Translations under genes and position numbers: made by a program | Assembly: GCA_023423045.1 (NCBI GenBank) | Contig: JAFAGA010000006.1 | Span: forward strand, 72,920 to 136,919 | From: Bacillota bacterium | GTDB lineage: Bacteria; Bacillota; Clostridia; Lachnospirales; Lachnospiraceae | DNA length: 64,000 bases | Reading direction: 5' to 3' | Notes under the pieces: generated by a model | The model's input: the letters and a program-made list of their open reading frames with translations, nothing else | The model's database searches: none | Told to the model about the DNA's origin: nothing | Shown here: positions 43,889-54,167 of the stretch, in pieces | How positions within the stretch are numbered: position 1 is the stretch's first letter | Layout of the letters: every line of letters starts with the position of its first letter

Positions 43889-45505
43889 CTATTCCTTCCA
43901 CAACTCCATCTGTGCCTGATAATTCGCTGTATATATCTCTTCCACCACACTTGCATTATTGGCCGTCAATTCCTCCAGCATATTATTATATTCTTCTTCC
44001 ACTTCCGCTTCGGATTTTGCATACACCATCTTAGAGAAGCCGGCGTCCATAATATCCTTAAGCTTTTGTTCCATCAAAGCTTCCTGTGTGCCGCCTAAAG
44101 GTCCCAGATTATCATAAGGAGCCGTGTCCCAAACGGAATTAGCCATGGAGGTACGGGCATGCTGGGTTATCTTGTCGACATCATATTTAGCAACCAGATC
44201 CAAGGGTGTTCCATCTGATCCATAACCATTTTTAATAAACCAGGTCCATTTACGTATGCCGGTGCTCTTGGAATATTCACCCCAGTCATTCCTAAATCCG
44301 GGTATAACTTCAGGTTTGGGCTGGTGCTTCCCATCCACCATATCCCAATGCAGTCCTTCCTCACCCCACATCAGAAGGTATTGCCCTTCCTCACTGGCGA
44401 GATAGTTGAACAGCTTGATTGTCTCAACCGGATGCTCATTCTTGGCTGTAATGCCTATAGCATCCCATCCCAGAGAACTGCGGGGGCTGAAGGTAGCCTT
44501 ATTCGGATCCACACCGGGAGCAATTACCTTGAACATATAGAACTGTTTATTGGTATCCTCTCCATTGTCCTCAGCAAATATATTATTGATATCACTGGGA
44601 ATTCCGCCATTAGAGGCCAGTACCAGCCCGCTGCTCAGCTTTTGCTTATAGATATCTTCCTTGTTGACAGCCCATTCCTTATCCAGTAAGCCCTCCAGAT
44701 ACAAACGGTTGATAAACTTCACCATTTCAAGGTAGAGAGGATCCCGTACCTGAAGATATATTTTATTGCCATCCTCATAATATGTTTTCATACCATACAT
44801 ACCCCGGAAGGTACTCATTACCGTTTCCATCAACTCCCCATTCACCGTGAACGGAATCACCGGCTGCTCTGCGGAAGAGTACTTTTCTTTATAATCCCTG
44901 AGAATTTCGACAAATTCATCCTGTGTGAAATACTCACCTCTGGCTGCCTTTTCCCCGTATCCCAGCTCCTCCAGCAAATCCATACGCATGTTGATGCCTC
45001 GGTCCGGATCGGGGTCAACGCCATACCAGTTGTTAAGGAAATAATTCTTACCGTCAATATAACGGCTCTTGTTAAGTACATCGCCATACATCTCGGTGAT
45101 ATCCGCACCGTACTGATCAATCAGATCATTTAATGGGATTAAGGCGCCGGCAGCTATATATTTCTTAACGATATCACTGCGTCTGTCCATAAGCACCACG
45201 TCCGGCAAATCACCGCTGGTCAGCATCAGACTTAATTTCTCCTCCGGATTGCCGGTAGGCTGCTGTATCTCAATACTGATGCCGGTTTCCTCGATAATCT
45301 TAAGTGCAACCGGATTGTTAAATGCATCACCGGTATTTTTATCAAAAAAGGTTAATGTGATGGGCTCCGAAGGAGCTGCCGGCTCTCCTGCCGCCTTTGT
45401 CGGAGCAGGTTCCTTGGTACCGGTCTTTGCAGCCGGAGAACAAGATGTCAGTACGGATAACAGGATCAACATTGCCATACAAATCGATAATAGCTTACGT
45501 TTCAT
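43889..45505 (-). CDS. Extracellular sugar-binding lipoprotein (LplA/YtcQ size class)
   Basis: Signal peptide with lipobox LLSVLTSCSPA, then a large solute-binding fold of 538 residues, as in LplA-type binding proteins. Conserved segments include LPDVVLMDRRSDIVKKYI and FSPRSSLGWDAIGITAKNEH. It is the last gene of a run with an alpha-galactosidase and two permeases, which suggests galactosides of the raffinose/melibiose type. Membrane-anchored on the outer side. Confidence 0.9.
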   Translation of the reverse strand: MKRKLLSICMAMLILLSVLTSCSPAAKTGTKEPAPTKAAGEPAAPSEPITLTFFDKNTGDAFNNPVALKIIEETGISIEIQQPTGNPEEKLSLMLTSGDLPDVVLMDRRSDIVKKYIAAGALIPLNDLIDQYGADITEMYGDVLNKSRYIDGKNYFLNNWYGVDPDPDRGINMRMDLLEELGYGEKAARGEYFTQDEFVEILRDYKEKYSSAEQPVIPFTVNGELMETVMSTFRGMYGMKTYYEDGNKIYLQVRDPLYLEMVKFINRLYLEGLLDKEWAVNKEDIYKQKLSSGLVLASNGGIPSDINNIFAEDNGEDTNKQFYMFKVIAPGVDPNKATFSPRSSLGWDAIGITAKNEHPVETIKLFNYLASEEGQYLLMWGEEGLHWDMVDGKHQPKPEVIPGFRNDWGEYSKSTGIRKWTWFIKNGYGSDGTPLDLVAKYDVDKITQHARTSMANSVWDTAPYDNLGPLGGTQEALMEQKLKDIMDAGFSKMVYAKSEAEVEEEYNNMLEELTANNASVVEEIYTANYQAQMELWKE

Positions 45506-45562
45506 AACGCACCTCCATTTTTGTGATAGCGAGTCTGCCTCGCATAAATTAACAAATAACCT

Positions 45563-46867
45563 TTAAAACATCGATGCAGGAAGAAAAGCTCTGTTAAAAT
45601 CAAGAAGCTCATCACACATCTTTACGATATCATCTATACTTAATTCCGCACAGGTATGGGGATCCAGCATTGCCGCATGATATACATGCTCCCGCTTGCC
45701 CGTAAGCGCCGCCTGGATTGCAAGGAGCTGCATATTGATGTTGGTCCGGTTGACTGCCGCACACTGCTCCGGCAGCGGTCCGAAATAAATCGGCTGTATT
45801 CCGTTTGCGTTCACCAGGCAGGGAACCTCCACGCAGGCCTGATCCGGCAGATTCGGAATAAGTCTTCCGGTATTGAGCACATTTCCGGCAATTTCATAGG
45901 GTTGATTGGTCTCCATGGCCTCCAGAATATAGGAAGCATATTCATGGCTTCTCACATGGGTCAGACTCTCGCTCTTGATCAGCCTGTCAATCTCAGCCCA
46001 ATATTCCGCCTTGCCGTTTCCCCAATTTTTATAGCCGTTCGTAGGAAGATGGTAGCGCTCCTTCAGCTCCGGATAAGCGCGCTTATGATAATACGGCACA
46101 TATTCCGATCCATGGGAGCTGGACTCCGTCACAAAATAGCCGAACATCTTCATAAACTCGTACCTTACCAGATCATGATGATCCTCCGTACGTGCCAACG
46201 CCTTACGCCTCACCTCCGGATAGATATCCTCACCGTTGCGGTGAAGTTCCAGCATCCATGCCTGATGGTTGATGCCGCCGATCCGCCAGGTCACACCATC
46301 CAGCGGCATTCCCAAACCCTCCAGCAGCTCCTTGGCACAGGTCTGCACGCTATGGCAGAGTCCCACACATTTTACATCCGTAGCCTGCTGCACTGCTCCT
46401 GTCACAATTGCCATGGGATTGGTGTAATTCAAAAGCCATGCATCGGGGCACACCGCCTCCATGTCCCTGGCGATATCCAGCATCACGGGAATTGTTCTGA
46501 GTCCCCGGAACAGGCCTCCGATTCCGAGGGTATCTGCCACGGTCTGCTCCAGACCGTACTTCTGAGGAATTTCAAAGTCTGCGATAATATAGGGATCATA
46601 CGAACCAACAGCAATTGCGTTAATGACATAATCCGCATCCCGCAAGGCCTCCAGCCGGTTGGTATGCGCTTCAATCCTCGCATGGGTTCCCAGGCGTTCA
46701 TTCAGGTTTTTTAATAATCGCTCCGATTGCTGCAATTTCTGCTCATCAATATCAAAAAGCTTTACATGTGCATTCTCAAGAGCCGGTGTCCTCAGGCAGT
46801 CTCCAATCACATTTTTTACGAAGATGGAGCTTCCCGCACCAATAAAAGTTATTGTAGGCATAAGCAT
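45563..46867 (-). CDS. melA: GH4 alpha-galactosidase/glycosidase (MelA type)
   Basis: GH4 enzymes cut glycosides by an NAD+- and Mn2+-dependent redox-elimination route in the cytoplasm. The NAD-binding motif is FIGAGSSIFVKNVIG, followed by LNYTNPMAIV and the metal-binding Cys in GLCHSVQ, which points to the MelA alpha-galactosidase group rather than 6-phospho enzymes. GGINHQAWMLEL carries the conserved His. Length is 434 residues. It lies between the permease and binding-protein genes, so it likely acts on what that importer brings in. Confidence 0.9.
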   Translation of the reverse strand: MLMPTITFIGAGSSIFVKNVIGDCLRTPALENAHVKLFDIDEQKLQQSERLLKNLNERLGTHARIEAHTNRLEALRDADYVINAIAVGSYDPYIIADFEIPQKYGLEQTVADTLGIGGLFRGLRTIPVMLDIARDMEAVCPDAWLLNYTNPMAIVTGAVQQATDVKCVGLCHSVQTCAKELLEGLGMPLDGVTWRIGGINHQAWMLELHRNGEDIYPEVRRKALARTEDHHDLVRYEFMKMFGYFVTESSSHGSEYVPYYHKRAYPELKERYHLPTNGYKNWGNGKAEYWAEIDRLIKSESLTHVRSHEYASYILEAMETNQPYEIAGNVLNTGRLIPNLPDQACVEVPCLVNANGIQPIYFGPLPEQCAAVNRTNINMQLLAIQAALTGKREHVYHAAMLDPHTCAELSIDDIVKMCDELLDFNRAFLPASMF

Positions 46868-46894
46868 TCACGTTCCTTTCTTGATTTTGTTATT

Positions 46895-47788
46895 TTACCC
46901 TTTAATGGCTCCGATGGTCATTCCTTTGATAAAATATTTTTGTAAAAACGGATAAATCATAATGATAGGAAGGGTTGCAACGACAGTTACCGTCATTCGT
47001 ATCGTTTCGCTGGACACCGGCATTTTCTTGGAATCTGCTGCCAGCTGCTGCGCCTCCGACATCATATTTCCGGTTTGATACTGGTTCAGAATTCGTACCA
47101 GAACCGCCGACAGGGTAACCAGCTCCTTCTTATTCGTGTAAATATAGGAATCATACCAGGAATTCCAATGGGATATGGCGGAGAAGAGCGTAATTGTTGC
47201 AAGCACCGGGATACACAAAGGCAGGATGACTCGGATAAATACCTTCAAATCATTGGCCCCGTCCAACTTTGCCGATTCTTCAAGCTCTGCCGGAAGCCCC
47301 TCCATATAAGTACGAACTAAGAGCATCCAGAAAACATTGACCAATCCGGGAAGAATGAACACCCAGAAGCTATCAATCAGGTTCAGCGATTTGATCACCA
47401 TATAGGAAGGAATCAGCCCTCCGCTGAAGTACATAGTGAAAATAAAGAACAAAGTGATGGGCTTTCGTCCCGGCATCCCCTTTTTACTCAACCCATAAGC
47501 CAGCAGCGCTATATTAACCAGAGTCAGCGGAACCCCGATCAGGGTTCTGGTTAAGGTAACCCTGGCAGCCGAGAAAATCTCCTCATTGCGAAATACCGCA
47601 AGGTAGCTCTCTATGGTGAACCTCCTCGGCCAGAGCATTACTCCTCCCCGCAGAGAATCACTGGCTTCATTGAAAGAGAGCACGAGAATATTCCAAAACG
47701 GATAAAAAGTGATAAAGAATAAGGCTATAAGTACCAGGTACACAAATACCTTGCCTGCGATGACCGGGAAAGTATATTTCCTGTGCAT
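46895..47788 (-). CDS. Carbohydrate ABC transporter permease (LplC/YtcP type)
   Basis: CUT1 permease with about six membrane segments, EAA loop ELEESAKLDGANDLKVFIRV and C-terminus YPFLQKYFIKGMTIGAIKG. The frame opens at 47812, but GGAGG lies 5 nt before ATG 47788 (MHRKYTFPV), so I start there (297 residues). It is partner to the permease at 47825 and has no ATPase gene nearby. Confidence 0.92.
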   Translation of the reverse strand: MHRKYTFPVIAGKVFVYLVLIALFFITFYPFWNILVLSFNEASDSLRGGVMLWPRRFTIESYLAVFRNEEIFSAARVTLTRTLIGVPLTLVNIALLAYGLSKKGMPGRKPITLFFIFTMYFSGGLIPSYMVIKSLNLIDSFWVFILPGLVNVFWMLLVRTYMEGLPAELEESAKLDGANDLKVFIRVILPLCIPVLATITLFSAISHWNSWYDSYIYTNKKELVTLSAVLVRILNQYQTGNMMSEAQQLAADSKKMPVSSETIRMTVTVVATLPIIMIYPFLQKYFIKGMTIGAIKG

Positions 47789-47824
47789 ATCTACCTCCAT
47801 CTCCTTTCTCAATCATGTTACGGC

Positions 47825-48757
47825 TTAGAACAGGTAGCTGCTCTCAAGCCTTTTCGCAATTTTATTCACCGTGATCACAAGCAGGAAAGCTACCACGGAT
47901 TTGAACAATCCTACCGCCGTCGCGTAAGAATACATACTGTTTTGAATACCATACCGGAAGCTGTAGGTATCAATGACATCCGAGAACTCTCTCGTCATGC
48001 CGTTGCCCAGCAGGAAATACTGGTCAAAGCCGGTGTTCAGCAGACTTCCGACAGACAGAATCAGCAAGATGACAATGGTGGGCTTAATCGACGGAAGCAG
48101 CACATGCCATATCTGGCGCAGGCGGCCGGCGCCGTCCACCTCTGCTGCCTCGAACAGCTCGGGATTAATCGCGGCAATTGCAGCCAGATAGATGATGGCG
48201 TTATACCCCATGTCCTTCCAGGTATTTGACCCGGCAATAATCCACCAGAAGTATTTCCCCTCCTGAAGGAAGAGAATGCTCTCCTCTATGACACCCAGCT
48301 TCAGAAGTGTCTGGTTAATGATCCCGCTGGAGGACAAAAGCGTTACAATGACATTGGAGGCAATGACCCAGGATACAAAGTAGGGAAGATAAGAGGCTGT
48401 CTGGACCAACCGTTTGAATATCTGATTCTTGCATTCGTTAAATAATATCGCAATGGAGATCGGAACGAAGAAGCCCATGGTGAGTGTCAGTGCACTGGAT
48501 GCCAGAGTATTGCGCATTACCCTGATAAAATCCTGCCCTGAGAAAAAGTATTCGAACCAGGCGAAACCAACAAACTTGCTCCGAAAAAGTGATGGCCAAA
48601 AATCCCCCATCTGCGGCACATATTCCACAAATGCCATATATAATCCGGCAAGAGGCGCATATGCGAACAGCAGTATGGCAATAAAGCTAGGTAATATCAT
48701 CAGATAGAAATAGCGATGCCGCCAGATTTTATGCAATAATGATTTATTAATATCCAA
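47825..48757 (-). CDS. Carbohydrate ABC transporter permease (LplB type)
   Basis: CUT1 permease starting with HRYFYLMILPSFIAILLFAYAP, with EAA loop LFEAAEVDGAGRLRQIWHVL and C-terminus NKIAKRLESSYLF. The frame is open from 48814; AAAGGGTGG lies directly before a TTG at 48757 (LDINKSLL), which I take as the likely start, but this is uncertain. It is the first gene of the galactoside operon, divergent from a response regulator gene. Confidence 0.9.
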   Translation of the reverse strand: MDINKSLLHKIWRHRYFYLMILPSFIAILLFAYAPLAGLYMAFVEYVPQMGDFWPSLFRSKFVGFAWFEYFFSGQDFIRVMRNTLASSALTLTMGFFVPISIAILFNECKNQIFKRLVQTASYLPYFVSWVIASNVIVTLLSSSGIINQTLLKLGVIEESILFLQEGKYFWWIIAGSNTWKDMGYNAIIYLAAIAAINPELFEAAEVDGAGRLRQIWHVLLPSIKPTIVILLILSVGSLLNTGFDQYFLLGNGMTREFSDVIDTYSFRYGIQNSMYSYATAVGLFKSVVAFLLVITVNKIAKRLESSYLF

Positions 48758-48876
48758 CCACCCTTTCTCTTTATCATCTGTCTTAAGTGTAGCAACGTTC
48801 CAAAAATATAACAATAACTCGATTTAACAATTCATACCTCAATTGTACGGAGTTAACACATCAAGGAGGCCTAAAC

Positions 48877-48905
48877 TTGACACAATATACAGCAAAGCAT
48901 ATAAT
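48877..48905 (+). promoter_or_regulatory. Consensus promoter for the response-regulator/kinase pair
   Basis: TTGACA (48877-48882) and TATAAT (48900-48905) with a 17-bp spacer, both perfect. It lies about 78 bp upstream of the TTG start at 48983. Confidence 0.8.
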
Positions 48906-48982
48906 AAGTTTGTAAAATACAGTTGTTTTCACACCAATATGCACATAACAGGAAGGTCCATATAAATAAGGAGGTGTGTGAT

Positions 48983-49837
48983 TTGTATAGTGTCTTACTC
49001 GTAGATGATGAATACTTAGAGCTGGAGCTGCTGGAAAAACAGGTGCCCTGGGAGGACTTGGGCTTTCAAATTGCAGCTACTGCCAAGAATGGCCGGGAGG
49101 GGCTGGAGGTATTTGAACGCCTTCACCCGGATATCTTAATTACCGATGTAAAGATGCCCTTTGTGGACGGTATCGTGCTGGCAAGGGAGGTGCGTCGGCG
49201 CTATCCGGAGTCCAGAATTATATTTTTAAGCGGTTATAATCAATTTGATTATTTAAAAGCGGCCTTCCAGGTGGAGGCCGTGGATTATCTGCTGAAGCCT
49301 GTGGATCTGGAAGAGCTGCAGGCCCTCATGAGTACGGTAAAAAACAAATGTGACCAGGAAGCCCTTAAGAAATCAAAGGATCTGTTAAGCGTGCTGGCAC
49401 TGGCACAGGAACAGAAGCTTCCCTATGAGAGCATCAGTCTTCTCCGGAATGTAACACAGTCGCAGATGCTTAAGATGATGGACGAGGCAACCTCCGCGGA
49501 AGATGCGGATCCCTGCTTGATTATGGTTCAGAAGGTTCAGCATTATGTGGAAACGCACTATCATGAGGCATTTTCCATCGAGGCTCTGGGCGAGCAGCTG
49601 AATTATTCGCCGAATTATATCCGTTCCGTATTTAAGAAGTATACCGGAGAGACACTGCTGGAGTATATCACCAATCTGCGCATGGAACATGCCGTACAAT
49701 TGCTGTTGGATACCGCAGTCAGAATACGCAATATCTCTTATCGGGTAGGGTATTCCAACCCTTCTTATTTTTGCTCCCAATTTTATAAAAAATTTGGAGT
49801 TACGCCACAGCAATACAGAAGCAGGATGCAGCCATGA
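48983..49837 (+). CDS. Response regulator, YesN type (receiver + AraC HTH)
   Basis: Receiver with DDE pocket (LLVDDEYLELE), phospho-acceptor Asp in ILITDVKMPF, Ser in IIFLSGYNQFDY and Lys in DYLLKPVD. The AraC domain has two helix-turn-helices (SIEALGEQLNYSPNYIRSVF, IRNISYRVGYSNPSYFCSQF). It is short for a YesN (284 residues) because the long linker is missing. The frame is open from 48923, but AAGGAGG precedes TTG 48983 (LYSVLLVDDE). It overlaps the kinase gene by 4 bp and probably activates the divergent galactoside operon. Confidence 0.93.
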   Translation: MYSVLLVDDEYLELELLEKQVPWEDLGFQIAATAKNGREGLEVFERLHPDILITDVKMPFVDGIVLAREVRRRYPESRIIFLSGYNQFDYLKAAFQVEAVDYLLKPVDLEELQALMSTVKNKCDQEALKKSKDLLSVLALAQEQKLPYESISLLRNVTQSQMLKMMDEATSAEDADPCLIMVQKVQHYVETHYHEAFSIEALGEQLNYSPNYIRSVFKKYTGETLLEYITNLRMEHAVQLLLDTAVRIRNISYRVGYSNPSYFCSQFYKKFGVTPQQYRSRMQP

Positions 49838-51579
49838 GAATATTATTGAAACGATTCCATAAATTTTTTATGAATTTGCCGATGATGGGCAAGCTGCTTT
49901 TAATGCTCGCGGTCGGCATCCTTCCCATGCTGGCTACCACCATTTACTCCTACTTTAACACAAGGGAGATTTTGATTGACCAGACCTGTCAGAGTGTTGA
50001 GAATATGAATCTGCAGATCAATTCCAATATCAATAAGCATCTGGAAACATATATGCAGATATCTTCACTGATCTACACCGATACCAACCTGAAATCCTAC
50101 CTGACAAAGGTATATAAAAAGGATTATGACTTCGTCACGGCTTATACCTATATCAACCGTATGATGTATAGCCTGATGGTAGCCAACAGTCCGGTGAAAA
50201 ACATCAGCATCTATACACAAAATACTACAATTCCAACGGATGGCAAGTTCATTCATCATATCCGGTCCGAGGGGGATTCCATTGATTGGCTGACCGGCTC
50301 CGCTTCCTACGGGAATATATTATATAAAGGGACCTCGGTGAACACGAAGGGAGAAACCGTTTTTTCGTTGGGCAGAGTATTGAATTTTAATAACCAGAAT
50401 TATGCCTATGCTTATCTGATCATAGATGTTCTGGAGGATGTTCTATATTCTCTCATAGAGCAGGAATCTCTCCAAAAGGATATCTACATTACAGACGAGA
50501 ATGGAATCATCATATCCACCAAGAATAAAGAACTCCTCGCTGCTTCTCTTGAAGAATTCTTAGGTGTGGCGCTTTTTTCGGATCCCGGCCATATACTGCA
50601 GTCAGTAACTGCGGATCATGAGAAAGTTATGATTGTATCCAATGAGATGACAAACGGGTGGAAGACCGTCACCGTTGTGCCATTGCATACGATTCTGTCG
50701 GACACCGCCGTGGCTTCCAACCAGGTGGCACTGATTTCCGTACTGTGCATTATCCTGTCCCTCCTGCTGCTTCTTCTGATTTCACGTCATTTCTCCCATC
50801 GTTTAAAGATATTGAACAGACAAATATCAATGATTATTGACAATAACTTTACCTATCAGGCGAAGATTACCAGCACTGATGAGATGGGGCAGCTCTCAGC
50901 TTCTATGAACATCATGGCACAAAAACTGGATGAGGCCATCAATGAAGCCTATCGAAAGGAAATTTTGCGAAAACGTGCCGAACTGGATTTGCTGCAAAGT
51001 CAGATCAATCCCCATTTTCTCTATAATACTCTTTCCGGGATATCCTCCCTTGCCTTTCGCGGAGACAGTAAGGAGGTCGGTATCATCATCAACCACCTGT
51101 CCCAATTTTATAAAACCTCTCTCAACCAGGGAAAGGAGTATATATTGATCCGCGAAGAGATTAAGATCACCAAGCATTATACCGCACTTCAGGATATGCG
51201 GTTTAAGGATATGTTTCTCTTTCATTGGGATGTGGAGGAAGCGGTATCTGAATACCGGACAATAAAGCTGCTGCTACAGCCTTTTATTGAAAATGCGGTA
51301 AACCATGCCATAAGGGATGACGACCAACCCTTGAATGTGTGCATCCGAATTTTTGAAAATGAGGATAGTGTCATCTTCGAGATTGAAGATGACGGAGTTG
51401 GAATTCAGAAAGACGTATTAAATTCAATCCAGTCGGGGCAATCTACAACGGGATATGGCATAAGCAATGTAGACAGCAGGATAAAACTGGCTTATGGGAA
51501 CGAATATGGGGTGAGTATCTTTAGTTTCCTGAATCAGGGCACAAAAATAGTAATACGCATACCGGTGGACCGAAGGTAA
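49834..51579 (+). CDS. Sensor histidine kinase, YesM type
   Basis: Membrane segments at the N-terminus (MGKLLLMLAVGILPMLATTI) and near 290 (VALISVLCIILSLLLLLLIS) flank an extracytoplasmic sensor. HAMP (LKILNRQISMIIDN..MGQLSASMNIMAQKL), His box SQINPHFLYNTLSGI and HATPase domain (QPFIENAVNHAI, EDDGVGI, TGYGISNVDSRI) follow. Length 581 residues. In contrast to the pair at 10-13 kb, the regulator gene precedes the kinase gene. Confidence 0.93.
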   Translation: MRILLKRFHKFFMNLPMMGKLLLMLAVGILPMLATTIYSYFNTREILIDQTCQSVENMNLQINSNINKHLETYMQISSLIYTDTNLKSYLTKVYKKDYDFVTAYTYINRMMYSLMVANSPVKNISIYTQNTTIPTDGKFIHHIRSEGDSIDWLTGSASYGNILYKGTSVNTKGETVFSLGRVLNFNNQNYAYAYLIIDVLEDVLYSLIEQESLQKDIYITDENGIIISTKNKELLAASLEEFLGVALFSDPGHILQSVTADHEKVMIVSNEMTNGWKTVTVVPLHTILSDTAVASNQVALISVLCIILSLLLLLLISRHFSHRLKILNRQISMIIDNNFTYQAKITSTDEMGQLSASMNIMAQKLDEAINEAYRKEILRKRAELDLLQSQINPHFLYNTLSGISSLAFRGDSKEVGIIINHLSQFYKTSLNQGKEYILIREEIKITKHYTALQDMRFKDMFLFHWDVEEAVSEYRTIKLLLQPFIENAVNHAIRDDDQPLNVCIRIFENEDSVIFEIEDDGVGIQKDVLNSIQSGQSTTGYGISNVDSRIKLAYGNEYGVSIFSFLNQGTKIVIRIPVDRR

Positions 51580-51601
51580 GCAAATCACTTTTCCATGAAG
51601 T

Positions 51602-51653
51602 AAAAACCGCTGATATGCATCCGGCTGGAAAGCCAGATGTTATCAGCGGTTTT
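51602..51653. terminator. Bidirectional terminator between kinase and binding-protein genes
   Basis: Arms AAAAACCGCTGATA (51602-51615) and TATCAGCGGTTTT (51641-51653) with an inner GGCTGG-type stem. Runs of A and T at the base serve the two converging genes. Confidence 0.85.
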
Positions 51654-51659
51654 ATTACA

Positions 51660-53105
51660 CTATTTCTTAGAAGCCTGGAATTCATCCATCTGGCGCTGTA
51701 CCTCAGCCACATACTCATCGATTCCGGCATCCTTTAAGTTCTGCAGAGCCTTCGGATACTCTGTCTCAAAATCTACGAAGCCGTAAAGAATTGGCGCCAT
51801 CTGCTTTCCGGAAACCTCTTTGATTGCTGCCTCAATTTCCTTTACCTTTTCATTGTTAAAGCGGAAGCCCAGCATGTTGGAGACGATTGCTTCATCATCC
51901 CAGCTTTGATAGACATCGATATAGGCCTGATCCACATCCGGAGCGAACAGCTGGTAATTCTTATTGCGGAACATCCATTCATAGAAGAACTCATCCGGCA
52001 CCAGCTTGTTGATTCTGCCGTCTACGATTTCATAATCCGTACCTTCCACACCGTACAGCGCGAAGAGATAATTTTCCTGGGAAGCATAGAGCCAGTTAAC
52101 AAACTTCATCGCTCCCTCCGGATTCGGGGCAGTCTCCGGGATACAGAGAACTTCACCGCCGGCCGCGATAACATAGCGCGGTTCCTCGGGCCCTAGCAGA
52201 TAAGATTTTAATACTGCTTCCGGCGCGTTGGCCCTTACGCTGTCGATGATCTCATTTTCCTTCCCTAAGGAGCCTTCCACCCACAGATATAGACCGGTCT
52301 GCATACGGGAATCTCTTTCATTGTATTTTGTCGTCAAATCATCGGAATATAATCCTGCCAGATACATTTCCCGATTATATTTTGCAGTATTCTTGAACGC
52401 ATCGGTTTCATAATAATCATAGACCTTATTGGTCGTATCTCCATATACCACCGCATCCTCATTGGCACACCAGCTGAGCTGTTCGTCTGCAAAATATCTG
52501 GTAAGAGGTTTAAAGATGGGGTCTGCCGGGCCCTTCATATCCGGGAATTGTTCCTTGGCCTTCTCGGCAAATAATTTCAGATCCTCTGCAGTCTTAATTT
52601 CTGTCATTCCGCAAGCTTCCAGGATGTCCTGACGAACGCATACCAGCTGATACATGGCCGAGGAAGGTGCATAAGCGGAGGGGATACCGTAGATGCTTCC
52701 ATTAATTGCCGCTCCCTCCAGCTGCTCCATGGGGAGTACCTTCAGCATATCCTGCCCGTATTTGTCAATCAAATCATTCAGAACGACTGCCTGCTTTTTA
52801 TTTACCATGGTGGAAAGATCCGGCAATCCGTCCCAATACAGATCCACCGGTTCCTGGGCTGCCAGCATAATATCCTTCTGCTCCCAGTACTGATCCCAAG
52901 GTACATAGATCATCTTCACCTTAAGCCCCAGGTCTTTTTGCATTTTTTCAGCGAATTCGTTCCCCATAAAGCTTGACATCCGTTCACTTTCATCGCCGGG
53001 GTACAATATCGTTATGGTATCCTTGGAAGCCTTTGACTTACCGCATCCCCCCAGCAGTCCGATTGCCATGACAAGTGCAACCGCAATCATTAATAGTCTT
53101 TTCAT
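51660..53105 (-). CDS. Extracellular sugar-binding lipoprotein of the DUF4832 operon
   Basis: Lipobox IGLLGGCGKSK and a family 1 solute-binding fold (481 residues): ITILYPGDESERMSSFMGNE at the N-terminus and FNNEKVKEIEAAIKEV near the C-terminus, as in LplA-like proteins. The frame is open from 53201, but AGGAGG sits 6 nt before ATG 53105 (MKRLLMIAV), which also gives a proper signal peptide. It is the last gene of the eight-gene operon that begins at 60511. Confidence 0.9.
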   Translation of the reverse strand: MKRLLMIAVALVMAIGLLGGCGKSKASKDTITILYPGDESERMSSFMGNEFAEKMQKDLGLKVKMIYVPWDQYWEQKDIMLAAQEPVDLYWDGLPDLSTMVNKKQAVVLNDLIDKYGQDMLKVLPMEQLEGAAINGSIYGIPSAYAPSSAMYQLVCVRQDILEACGMTEIKTAEDLKLFAEKAKEQFPDMKGPADPIFKPLTRYFADEQLSWCANEDAVVYGDTTNKVYDYYETDAFKNTAKYNREMYLAGLYSDDLTTKYNERDSRMQTGLYLWVEGSLGKENEIIDSVRANAPEAVLKSYLLGPEEPRYVIAAGGEVLCIPETAPNPEGAMKFVNWLYASQENYLFALYGVEGTDYEIVDGRINKLVPDEFFYEWMFRNKNYQLFAPDVDQAYIDVYQSWDDEAIVSNMLGFRFNNEKVKEIEAAIKEVSGKQMAPILYGFVDFETEYPKALQNLKDAGIDEYVAEVQRQMDEFQASKK

Positions 53106-53273
53106 ATCCATCCTCCTTTTGATAAATGGCGCCGCTTTACGATTTGCATACCGCGCCTTGCATATTGCATGTTGCATAATTTCATAATTGCATTCTCGCA
53201 TTATGAAACATGCAGTTTATGTAAACCCAATCCGGGCTTAGCATCCATTTACCTATTCCTGTTCCTTAATTGC

Positions 53274-54167
53274 CTACTCCTTAATCGCTCCGGTCATTAT
53301 GCCCTGCACAAAATATTTCTGTATAAACGGATACAGGAAAATGATCGGTCCGATGGTGATGATCGTCACCGCCATTTTTACCGTTTCCGCAGGCAAGGTT
53401 ATCCCTGCCGCCGCGCCGGAAGGAATCCGCCCGGAGCTGATGGCATTCACATTGGACAAAATGGTATACAGATAATATTGCAGCGGAAACAGATCTTTGT
53501 TATTGATAAAGATCAACGCATACCACCAGTCATTCCAGTATTGCAGCGCATACATCAGCCCCACCGTCAGCATGGCCGTCTTGCTGAGAGGCACGGCAAT
53601 CCGCCAATAGATGCGAAAATAGCTGGCACCGTCAATCTTCGCAGCTTCATAAAGCGAAGGAGAGATGGCGGAAAAATAAGTTCGCATCAAAAACATATTC
53701 CATACACTGAAAATCGAAGGCAGGATCAGTGCCAGTATATTATTCTTCAGCCCGTAATAATTGACGCATACCACATACCAGGGTATCAGTCCGGCAGAAA
53801 ATACAATGGTAAAATTACACAAAAACGCAATTACATTGCGATACCTCAGGCTCTTAATGGATATTGCAAAAGCTGCCATACTGGTTACCAGCATTGCCCC
53901 CAGGGTACCGGCAAAGGTAATAAAAATTGTAGTGCCGTAGGATCTTAAGATCCGCTTGCCGCTATTAGCAAATATGTACAGGTACGTGTTAAGCGTAAAA
54001 TCCCGGGGCAGTACAGAATAACCCTTTCTCACAATCTCCGATTCAGAGGACAGGGAAACGCTTAAGGTCAAAAGCAGCGGGTAGAGGCACATCATTCCGA
54101 AGAGGCCTATGAATACATAGGCAAATGCTGTAACCAGACGGTCGCTGAATAGCTTGCTCCTTCTCAT
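53274..54167 (-). CDS. Carbohydrate ABC transporter permease (LplC/YtcP type)
   Basis: CUT1 permease of 297 residues with EAA loop LYEAAKIDGASYFRIYWRIA and C-terminus YPFIQKYFVQGIMTGAIKE. Its ATG follows the stop of the partner permease with no gap. It lacks an ATPase partner in the window. Confidence 0.92.
   Translation of the reverse strand: MRRSKLFSDRLVTAFAYVFIGLFGMMCLYPLLLTLSVSLSSESEIVRKGYSVLPRDFTLNTYLYIFANSGKRILRSYGTTIFITFAGTLGAMLVTSMAAFAISIKSLRYRNVIAFLCNFTIVFSAGLIPWYVVCVNYYGLKNNILALILPSIFSVWNMFLMRTYFSAISPSLYEAAKIDGASYFRIYWRIAVPLSKTAMLTVGLMYALQYWNDWWYALIFINNKDLFPLQYYLYTILSNVNAISSGRIPSGAAAGITLPAETVKMAVTIITIGPIIFLYPFIQKYFVQGIMTGAIKE

Noticed and set aside
45656..46714. 352-residue plus-strand open frame
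   Set aside because: It lies antisense to the well-supported GH4 gene, has His/Ile/Leu-rich low-information sequence and no ribosome-binding site or family features.
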